A stretch of 64,000 bases of DNA, taken from assembly GCA_001600455.1 (NCBI GenBank), contig BCKC01000008.1, forward strand, positions 248,001 to 312,000, read 5' to 3'. This document shows positions 55,636-64,000 of this stretch, piece after piece. Origin of the DNA: Endocalyx cinctus. Taxonomy: Eukaryota > Ascomycota > Sordariomycetes > Amphisphaeriales > Apiosporaceae. Both the position numbers and the translations under genes were made by a program. How positions within the stretch are numbered: the first letter of the stretch is position 1; the number at the start of each line of letters is the position of its first letter. Below the pieces are notes generated by a model, which saw only the letters and a list, made by a program, of their open reading frames with translations, did not search any database and was not told the origin of the DNA.

Positions 55636-58595
55636 AATTTGGTTTCTAAATATATATGGCACCTACATCTCGATTTATAGAGTTGTGACGGGTGCTGAAA
55701 TCTTGATGTAATTAGTGCTACATGGCTATTATGAATCAAATCAAGTGCCACCTCAGTTTTTTACTAAAGAAATCATACCTATTAAATGTCTAACTATTAA
55801 GAAAAGATATACATTATAATTGAAGTCAGGAGAGGTATTTAATATGTGTCCACTGGTGTACGAAATAAATACAGGAGATAGCGTGTTAGCTGGACGAGTA
55901 GTTGGTCTGAACTGCAAAGTGTAAATAACCCCCCGCCCCTCCAATTTGGCCCTCCAGTCACAAAATCGTATTATCCTGCTTTAGTTTTTTTTTTTTTTTT
56001 TTTAATATTATTTAAAACTAGAATACAAATGTATATACCCTACTTTCCAACATTTATTTTTATTTTATTTCATATTGATTGTATCATAATTATTTATTTT
56101 CTTTTCTTTTTTTACTCTCATGGGGGCCCCATGGGGTTTACGGGCGGCCCAAGGGGACTCTCAGGGGAGCGTGGGGGCTTGAGGCGGGATGGGAGTGTAA
56201 AACACTACTAGAAGCATCTAGAGTGGCTGTTGGAGTTGCGTCCGGCTAGATTTACCGTACGAAATAAGTATACGCCGTATAGCACATTGACTCGCTGGTT
56301 AACCCCTTTAATTGATTTATTCGTCGAAAAGAGATGAGTGCACAAGGATAGGGGGTTTAAAAAATAATTTACTAACAGTGCTGCAAGTGCCAGCTGGAAG
56401 CAGTTCTGTAGAACTACCTAAGAGGCTCGGGCATTAACTGCACGATGAGTTCGAACTGAACAAAATCGATACAACGACTTGAGAGACTGAGGTCTATGGA
56501 TTAGTTGCATATCACCGTGCGATCCATGTCCCATATCCCGCATTCTTACCAGCTAATTGGCAAACTAGTATCTACTCATTCTCAAGTACTTGAAAAGTGA
56601 GATATACTCCTACAGAAACTTGTATCAAAATTACTACTACCAAGTCACGAATCATGCTAATTATTGTGCAATTTGTGTTGTTTATTGATTACGTAGAAGT
56701 AATAGAGAATCGATTGACCTCCCAATCCATGATCTAACTAACCATCTAAATAAGCGTATGGAAACTCGCAACCTGCTAGCCTGCTTCTCTCTTGCAGGTT
56801 GTAGTCATTCTAGGGGGTGTCTTGAGCGATTTCTACCTACTGTGGTATGTGATATTTAGGATGTACCTACACAGCATTAAGGGTGCGGCAAATAACACCC
56901 GAAGAAGTAATCTGATTGGTGGTCTTTGACCAATTGATATCATGTTATGCATATTAAGCTTACAACTTGTATTGATAGGCGCGCGTCCACCCTGGAAATC
57001 ATCTTTCCAGGGGAGCAGAAAGTTTGTCTTTAGTTTCTTATCAGTCTTAGCGAATATGCAAGTAATGTTATAGAGACTTTTGCAGTGCAAGGGACTTCCG
57101 TAATTTAAGATATAAGCTCGATTCTTGGCATTCCCCAATGTAACCCTTTCATTTTCTTTACGTTAAAACAAAAGGAAGCGGAAATACGTACCTGGCTAGC
57201 CACGTGAAGCAGAGCAGAGTTAACAGCCAGTAATTACAAGATACGGAACAGTCCCATAAAAAAAAACGTACTGTAGGGGAGGTTTTCACTTGTAGGTAAC
57301 GTCAAACTGATCGTATAATGTATTGTAATTAATACGAACCCTTTTCTGAAAAGAAAAAGAAAAAAGAGTTTGGCAATCAAGAGCGAATTCAGGGCTGCGC
57401 TTTAAAAAGTTCTTATCTTCAATCCGACTGCCAAGTTTGCTACAGATTGATTGCCGTATAGATCTCGAATCTTACCTCAAATCTACTGCAGCTTTCGGTT
57501 CCATCGCGTAAAACATTTCAAGGGGTGGGTGGTGTGGGGTTCGTAAGACATCATAATATCTTATGACATAAAAATTGTTAGATTAGTTTACGACAGGCCC
57601 AGTCAGAATAGCAATTTTTTTTGTAAAATCAACGCAGCCTTAGAGTCCTAATTGACTATGACTTGATTTCGTTCAAACATTATCCTGAAATGCACCATTT
57701 AAAGTATGGGAACGGGCGAATCTTACTCCGTAGGATCAACTCAGCCACTTTTATGCTGTCGGATGTCCTCCCTACCATCTAATAATTTAGTGTACCGAGG
57801 TCCCTTTTTCAAATACAGCTGCAAAGAGGTTACAGCGGGGTACGACGATACTCCTGGAAGCACCTCTGCATTATATATGCAGTCAGCTTCCCTTGAATTC
57901 ACGTTTCTTTTTACAAGTCATGCATATTAATCAAGCAAATATCATTCGCGAAATTACTCCCGCGAGCTTACACGAAAGATACGCATGCATTTAGGACTTT
58001 ATCCCATACTTGCTCTGGTAGGCTTGTGTTACAAGTCCATATGATCGTTTAATTACCACAAGGTGTGAGAATGAAGAATTCGAGTATAGTACTCATAACT
58101 CGCCGCGGTTTGATGAAACCGGCTGACATGCGTTCTCACGTCATCGCCCTCTTGGTGTACATTTAAGTATGAAGGAACCGTCGCGGCCCGCATTTCCTAT
58201 TGTAATGATTGGAGGCACTTCGGCAAGACCAGCCATGCTATCGATTTACATCACGACACTTAGGCAAGCTTCTACTAGCTATTATTAAGAACGGCACCAC
58301 TCAGGGTATCCCGTGCTGCTGGTTCTTATCAAGGTTGGCATCTTTATAAGAGTATATGCTTGGTGAATCGGTCAATTGTGGTTCGTAAACTGACGGTTGT
58401 ATTTCCCGGTAGATGTGTGGCAAAGTATTCAATGTTGATATATTTTTCAATCTTACATATAGGTACGGTAAAACCTAAGCCATAAGCAGGAAGTTGACAG
58501 GGACGAAGGATTAAACTTCGTTCAAAGATCGCATTGTCATACCAGTATTGGGCACATCTTCCAGATTATTATTCATTCTTAGTTAAATTGTACAA
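55636..58595. other. Three-kilobase intergenic stretch inside the cluster
   Basis: No gene is supported. It contains a 19-T tract (55985-56003), a GC-rich patch with GGGGCCCCATGGGG near 56123, and short frames (56833-57138 minus, 57706-57930 plus) lacking recognisable content. The right 700 bases are the upstream region of the regulator gene. Confidence 0.5.
58106..58121. promoter_or_regulatory. Palindromic CGGTTT-N4-AAACCG upstream of the regulator
   Basis: CGGTTTGATGAAACCG is a perfect 6-bp inverted repeat around four bases, about 475 bases upstream of the Zn2Cys6 regulator. Inverted CGG/CCG half sites are typical of Zn2Cys6 targets, so autoregulation or control by another factor is possible (inference). 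Confidence 0.5.
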
Positions 58596-61028
58596 ATGGA
58601 GGTAGGCAACCGAAAACGAACCGTCGCATCCTGTATTCCTTGCTACAAAAAAAAGCAAAAGGTATAATATCTCCTGATTGGTGTAAATCCGGAATCCTTA
58701 GGCCTTGGGCTAATTGCCTCCGGATTGACAGTGTAGTCGGCGATACCCATGTGATCACTGTACTCGACGCCGACGGCCGGAAGAGTGTGTCTACCATGTT
58801 ACCCCCGAGTCACATTCGTCTGGTATTGTAGCACCAAAGATAAACGACTCTAGGCGTATGAGCAGCTCCGATAGCGAGAATCCCGGTCTCGGATCCGGGT
58901 CGGACCGCAGCCGGAGATCCTCCGATCCGCGCCAGGCATCTTCATTGCCCGAGGTGTTTGGATATTTTGATGATAGTGAAATCAATACTATGGCTCTTGT
59001 TCGAAAGGTAGGCGGTCTAACCTATTGCTCTCTCTATTCAGCTCACCGTTTCGCAAATCGATGCGCCACATGACGTCTAACTTATTTTTTTAATCAGCTA
59101 GGATTGATCGAGGGTGAATGCTCCAATGAGCCTCTACAACCCATACCGTCAAAAATCCTAGATACAATAAAAAGTGCTACAGCAAGGCTTCCGGACCGCC
59201 CGGTTATCGACTTTTTGATAGCTTACTTCGTGAACGAGGTTAATTGGTTGGTTAAAATTTCTAATTTATTCTGCCAACCCAATGGCTCATTTATTGAAAT
59301 GAGCATTGTATATGTGGTAAAAAAGCTATTCTAATTTGCTAATTATTAATATTTGCAACACGTAGGATGGAGCAGATAATTTACCCCCAGGTAAGCCTTT
59401 CTTCATTTATCTGTAATCCATACCGTCAGTCCTTCGCGTGTATTTTGCTTCCTGCATATAATTATTATGTACCACATAAGCCAGAAACGGAACTTTGATT
59501 CCTAGGTCCATAGTGTTTTGATAGCCGAATGAATTACTAAGGCTAGTATACTCAGTGGTTCCTGATAGAATACCGGCGATTATGGGCCGAGAATCCATTT
59601 TGCTCTACAGCGGAAATTGAGTTCATGGTTCTCTGTTTGAGAATATGCTCATACGCGTCCCAATTCCTCCCATCCACTTCATATACCTTGGATAGAATCC
59701 ATGGTATATCACTAGCTGATATCCGCAAAGAATGCGATGAAGTTGGTAATACATTAGCCGCAATATGTTCGCAGATGGATACGAGGGGCTCAGTACTTCG
59801 AGTTCAGCATTTGTTCTTCATGGGCCTCGGATTCCAATGCGAAGGCCGTACGGATCTACTTTGGGAAACATTCGGCACTGCTTTCCGGGTGGCTCAGAAA
59901 ATAGGGGTTTGCAAAGATTTTGAAGTATCCACACTCCCGATTGTCGAGAGGGAGATGAAATGGAGAACAATATGTAGCCTACTAAAATGGGATGGGTGTG
60001 TATGGTCCTAATATTTTGTTCGTTTGCCCCTGCTAAAATTGGTTTTTTTTTCTAGTCTCCTCTCAAGGCGGTTAGATCATATACCATTCTTTCATTGTCT
60101 TAAAGTCACGGAAAAAGCATCTAAGTTGCCGTCTACACCCGGCATAGAAGATTCTGGCACACCGGAACATTTCACGGCACGTATCTTACATGTTCGTCTC
60201 GCTACCTTCTGGGCGGCGCTTACACCGAGACCAGCTTCAGCCTGGGATCCCATTGAGGCTCAGGAGATATATGAGAGGTTTCGCACTAAATTCATCGAGG
60301 AGTTGCCGCCCGCATTCGCACTACGGCAGGCAATCTCATGCGACGAAAACGACTCGAAACTTCCGATGATGAGACAGCTATTACATATTGCCATATGGGA
60401 TTCGGTGTGTTGGAACTTCAGACCCGTCCTTCTCTTAAAACCAAATCATCTGCAAGAGCTCCCAAGTTACAAGCAGGTTCTACTATCAACTCAGAGAAAA
60501 CAGTTAGCTTTGGCAGCCTTGAATACCCTGGAAGCGGTTTCTATACTTCATTACATGCTTGGTAACTCACATACGCGCCTTGCGGAGATCATTTATCCCA
60601 CATTCGAATCCGCGGTTATCCTGGCTTCTTTGTGTTTAGAGCAGCAGCTTCCTGGCTCGAACGATGATTGTTTTACTGGTGATCATGCTGTACATCCTGA
60701 TGAAGCCCAGCTATCGGGTGTGACAAGGGACCGGTGCTTGGATGGTGCAACTGAAGCTCTTGGGAGACTTCAGATGCTAGGGCAGGTCAGTCGAATGGCG
60801 GAGGTAGGGGCAAGAACTTTAGAACGTCTTCTTCACAAGACAGAAAGCTCGCCTGCGGAGACATCTAAGCGGGTCAACCTATTAGGGGTAGAGAATCCAT
60901 CTCTGGACGCAGATATGACTGTCCAATGGTCCTCTATCAACTTCTCGGACTCCGATGCTCTCGGCGATCTTGTTTCAGTCGTGAACACTGACAACTCACT
61001 CATTGATTGGGATGTATTTGGGCTCTGA
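58596..61028 (+). CDS. Zn2Cys6 transcription factor with fungal_trans domain, cluster regulator
   Basis: Likely pathway-specific activator of the PKS cluster. Spliced CDS join(58596..58661,58732..59007,59098..59307,59366..59390,59611..59995,60056..61028) gives 644 residues. The zinc cluster is split by intron 1 right after ...YKKKQK and resumes with CSRRYPCDHC: C13-x2-C16-x6-C23-x5-C29-x2-C32-x8-C41, a canonical pattern followed by RRRR. A Ser-rich linker follows. The middle homology region contains RPVIDFLIAYFVNEVNW, then LCLRICSYASQFLPS, SLADIRKECDEV, GRTDLLWETFGTAFRVAQKIG and REMKWRTICSLLKWD/LLSRRLDHIPF, as in fungal_trans proteins. The end (SLIDWDVFGL) is acidic-hydrophobic. Exon 3's end (after SFIEMSI) and the 25-nt exon 4 are the weakest part of the model; residues after VNEVNW do not match the family well, so the splice there may differ. 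Confidence 0.8.
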
Positions 61029-62236
61029 ATCTGATGATGGCTCAGTCCAAGCAATTTACGCGATGTATTAATGATTATATGGTAAGGATAAAGAGCAATC
61101 AAGAAATGCACATGATAAATAATTTATTAGAGCCTAGGAAAATTATGAACATAAACTGGCGCGTAATATTTACTATACATCTTTTTGAGTAAGCTTACGA
61201 GCGTTTGGTATTTTACGACCCATCAAATATTCATCACATTTACTGGAAAGAGACATGCGTGAGACCGCCGACCACATTGACCTGCCATTTTCTCAGTCAA
61301 ATCTTTGAAAACTTTTTTCCTATTACGGTGATTATAGAATTCCGATGAAAACATGCTACACAAAGCGTCCTCACTGTTACTAATCAGAGCGCTGGTGGTC
61401 TCAACAGGCATCAAAGTTCGGAGTACAAAAGATACGGCACACTTCGCATCACTCCAGACAGGAAATCTCTCCAGCCTCTTCTTCTTTTCTCTCTCCATCT
61501 CTCCTTTTTTGAGCCTATTTGTAATGTACATAAATAAAACCGTACAAGCTACAGGCTTGGCGCACTTCCAACAGTCGCCTTGTCCATACCTGAAATTTGA
61601 TCATTATCACCCCTTACATATAAGTATATCTTGGTATACTGAGACGCCACTTGTAACTAAGGTGATGAAGTAATATACTTCCTCTTCCATACTCCAAACG
61701 TGACTCTAGGAGTGCTCTGATCTCTGACTCAGCTTGTCAAAGCTAATTGGTGCTCATTGTCAGATTGTCGTACTCTGTCATCTGATATTTAAAGTCATTG
61801 GCTACTTCCCGGTTTGTTCTTAGAAATCTCTACTTCTATTTTCATCGTAGTGATATGATAGGGTAATAAGGCGGGATCCTCGTGTTAGGTAAACACGGAA
61901 TCGACCCTTCATGTAAGCAGGTTGCGTTGCCCCTAAAACGTACCCGGGTTCCAGGCTATACGCCAACAATGCAGTTAATCACACGCGGAAATAAGATAGG
62001 GCCTACGGAATATGAAGCACCTTATCATATTCCTTCCGGAATTATGTTGCGTAGATGAGCTCAATGAATGGTCATTTTAAATAGTGCGTGTGTCTAGCTT
62101 GGGCGTATCCAGGCGTATTATGCGGTCTTGAAGGAATTGGCAGTGGACGAAAGGAGTAGTTCCTGGTTACGGCTAAGAAGACCAAGGATTGGCGCTTAGC
62201 TTTATTTCACATGGATTAGTACATAAGATCGGTCGA

Positions 62237-62250
62237 CCGATTTTTTTCGG
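62237..62250 (+). promoter_or_regulatory. CCG-N8-CGG element upstream of P450
   Basis: CCGATTTTTTTCGG, identical to the element at 53887-53900, lies about 390 bases upstream of the P450 start. It is preceded by the palindrome GGTCGACC, which overlaps it. Confidence 0.65.
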
Positions 62251-62612
62251 GTCATCAAAGAGTTCAGCCTGCATTTGAGCATTTGTGGCGGCTTAGCACC
62301 CTCATGCCCGTCTTACTGCATCAAAAGATACGTACAACGCCGTAAGCGGAGATGTTACGATATATGAGAAATTTTCGTACGAAAAGAAAAACGTCTTATT
62401 TCGTATCTATGTTCAATGAACGAGTAGTAAATGATATTATGTAGGACAGAAACCTAAAAATCTACATCATTTCTGTAATGTCATATTGATGGGCAGACAC
62501 CTACCATTCCTGCTGAATATTTAGGGTTTCTTATTTACTAGTAATAATCGGGTATTCCGATTCCGATACTACAAGCAGTTCTTACGGCTTATCTCTCCTT
62601 TTTTTGGCACAT

Positions 62613-62618
62613 TATATA
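62613..62618 (+). promoter_or_regulatory. TATA box candidate for P450 gene
   Basis: TATACT within ATTATATACT lies only about 25 bases before the chosen ATG, which would leave almost no leader; the real core promoter may lie further upstream. Confidence 0.3.
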
Positions 62619-62641
62619 CTATTTTAATACCCAAGTACGAT

Positions 62642-64000
62642 ATGACGTTGGCACCGTCGGTCCTATGTGTAATCATCGCACTCGTTGCTGTTGGTGCTCA
62701 CAGATTGTACCAATGGCTTCTCCCAAAACCCCTTGCTGGAATAGCCTACCATAAAGACTCCGTGAAGTCAATTTTTGGTGATGGCCCTGCCATGCTTAGT
62801 GAAATTAGCGTCACAAACGAGTTTGGAATATGGTGCGCCAAGCAGGTCGAGCAGATGGGGTCTCCCATCTGCCAGGTTTTCGTGCGACCATTTTCTAAGC
62901 CGTGGATACTGCTCTCTGACTTCCGTGAGTCTCAAGCTATCTTGACCAGGCGCAAGGATTTTGATAAGTCTTCATTTATCGCCGACGGCATGGGATGTCT
63001 TGGCGACTTTCACCCACGCTTCAAGACAGACGATAGATTCAAGGCGTCCCGAGCTTGGCTACAGGACCTCATGGCGCCGACGTATCTCTATAACACTATG
63101 GGTCCCGCGATACACGCCAAGGGGCTCAGACTCATCAAGCTATTTGAGGCCAAGATTGAACTTGCCGAAGGGCGACCCTTCAACATAAAGTATGATTTCG
63201 ATAAAACTTCTCTCGATGTCATGATGTGGTTCCTGTTTGGAAAGAACCTGGGACATTCTGCTCTAGAGACCCAGTTGGGTCTCATTACAAGCCTGGACTC
63301 ACAGTCAGTGACGAAACCAAAGGATCGCTCCCAGCCTGTATCATTTCCTGAGGCCAAACTCAACGAGTTCCTACAAATTGCGTACAAGGTACCGCAGGTG
63401 GTAGAGGACACCGTGGTAGCGTGGCTGCCTCGGCTAGCCGTGTGGTGGTGGCAGAAGATGCCATGGTACAAAGCCATCTTTTCTATCAGGGATCGCTACG
63501 TAAAGGAGCAGATATCCAAAGCAGTGAAACATTACTATGCTGGAGAAGTCGAGTCGGGCGTCGAGCATATGGTCATGCGAGAGGTCGCGCAGGCAGAAAA
63601 AGACGGGAGGAACCCTAACTTCGAAGATAGTTATTTGGAAAACGAAGTGAGTCAAAACTTTTACAACTCTTGGTTGTAGTGCTTTCTTTTTAACCATAAT
63701 TAGATCTTCGGAGAAATGATGGCTGGCCATCACACCACGGGTGGCGCCTTGGGCTGGACTAGCAAGTTTTTGACGGCAAATCCTCACGTTCAAGTGGAGC
63801 TCAGGACTGCACTGCACATGGCCCTCCCAGATGCAGTTAACGAGAAGCGGTTCCCAACATTTGACGAGATTAGACAGGCTCGAATTCCATATTTAGATGC
63901 CGTACTGGAAGAAATGCTGCGGCTCACCGCGGTGACAGTCACGCGCGAGACTACTTGTGATACTGAAATCCTGGGTCGTTTTGTGCCCAAGGGAACTCAG
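62642..64000 (+). CDS. Cytochrome P450 monooxygenase (3' end beyond window)
   Basis: Membrane-bound haem monooxygenase, probably oxidising the polyketide. Exons 62642..63646 and 63704..64000 onward give 434 residues before the window ends; the haem-binding Cys region is not included. An N-terminal membrane anchor (about residues 3-27, VLCVIIALVAVGAHRLYQWLL) precedes the Pro-rich hinge PKPLAGIAYH. Helix C is seen as KASRAWLQDLMAP; the I-helix reads IFGEMMAGHHTTGG at 336-349, with His where an acidic residue is more usual before the two Thr; the K-helix ExxR is E405-MLR408. The intron (donor GTGAGT at 63647, acceptor TTAG) falls just before the I-helix. Family number cannot be given. Its upstream region shares the 14-bp element with the PKS/methyltransferase promoter. 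Confidence 0.9.

Larger units (their letters stand above)
61029..62641. other. Intergenic, P450 upstream region
   Basis: No gene is supported; overlapping frames on both strands near 61223-61673 have no recognisable content. It contains the CCG-N8-CGG element at 62237 and a TATA-like sequence near 62613. Confidence 0.5.

Noticed and set aside
56833..57138. 101-codon minus-strand frame inside the PKS cluster
   Set aside because: No motif, no partner exon, and codon use unlike the cluster genes; it could not be supported as a gene.
58640..58831. Possible frameshifted zinc cluster (RPWANC) in the regulator
   Set aside because: It is intron sequence; splicing from 58661 to 58732 restores a perfect Zn2Cys6 pattern.
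61223..61673. Overlapping frames on both strands before the P450
   Set aside because: No family signal; mutually exclusive frames of similar length suggest chance.
1..64000. tRNA, 5S rRNA and CRISPR search by eye
   Set aside because: No T-loop/acceptor-stem pairing, 5S-like block or spaced direct repeats were recognised; a program such as tRNAscan-SE would be decisive.

Overview
The window is nuclear DNA of a filamentous ascomycete (Pezizomycotina, probably Sordariomycetes). Genes carry short GT-AG introns (about 50-150 nt) with CTAAC/CTAAT branch sites. Zn2Cys6 regulators, a highly reducing polyketide synthase, GH3/GH6 secreted hydrolases and fungus-type housekeeping genes (TOM5, NUP57, complex I 20.8 kDa subunit, MET1-type siroheme enzyme) are present. 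The class is an inference; phylum and subphylum are well supported. No rRNA, tRNA, intact transposon or CRISPR array was recognised by eye.

Layout. 1-5.5 kb: three housekeeping genes (TOM5, NUP57, NDUFA8-type subunit). 5.5-13.5 kb: a gene-poor 8 kb stretch with homopolymers, one N and TACCTAGGTACC-type motifs. 13.5-22.6 kb: a secreted CAP/PR-1 protein, an amidoligase-family protein, a 771-aa finger-plus-membrane protein of unknown function, and a GH6 cellulase. 25.4-28.9 kb: an MFS transporter and a small Zn2Cys6 protein. 32-34.5 kb: a GH3 beta-glucosidase. 35-37 kb: siroheme synthesis enzyme. 37.7-42.5 kb: an OTT_1508-type deaminase fused to a phosphoribosyltransferase-like domain, with an RBR ubiquitin ligase transcribed divergently from it.

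42.9-64 kb: a secondary-metabolite gene cluster that runs off the right edge. It holds a tyrosinase, an eight-exon highly reducing PKS (KS-AT-DH-MT-ER-KR-ACP), an O-methyltransferase divergent from the PKS, a Zn2Cys6/fungal_trans regulator and a cytochrome P450 (3' end missing). The inferred logic is that the PKS makes a methylated, reduced chain which P450, methyltransferase and perhaps tyrosinase then tailor, under control of the local regulator. In support, an identical 14-bp CCG-N8-CGG element (CCGATTTTTTTCGG) lies both in the PKS/methyltransferase divergent promoter and upstream of the P450.

The two observations I find most worth following are the deaminase-phosphoribosyltransferase fusion and the shared promoter element in the PKS cluster. 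Exon structures were assembled by hand from splice signals, reading phase and family similarity; the total coding lengths all close in frame.
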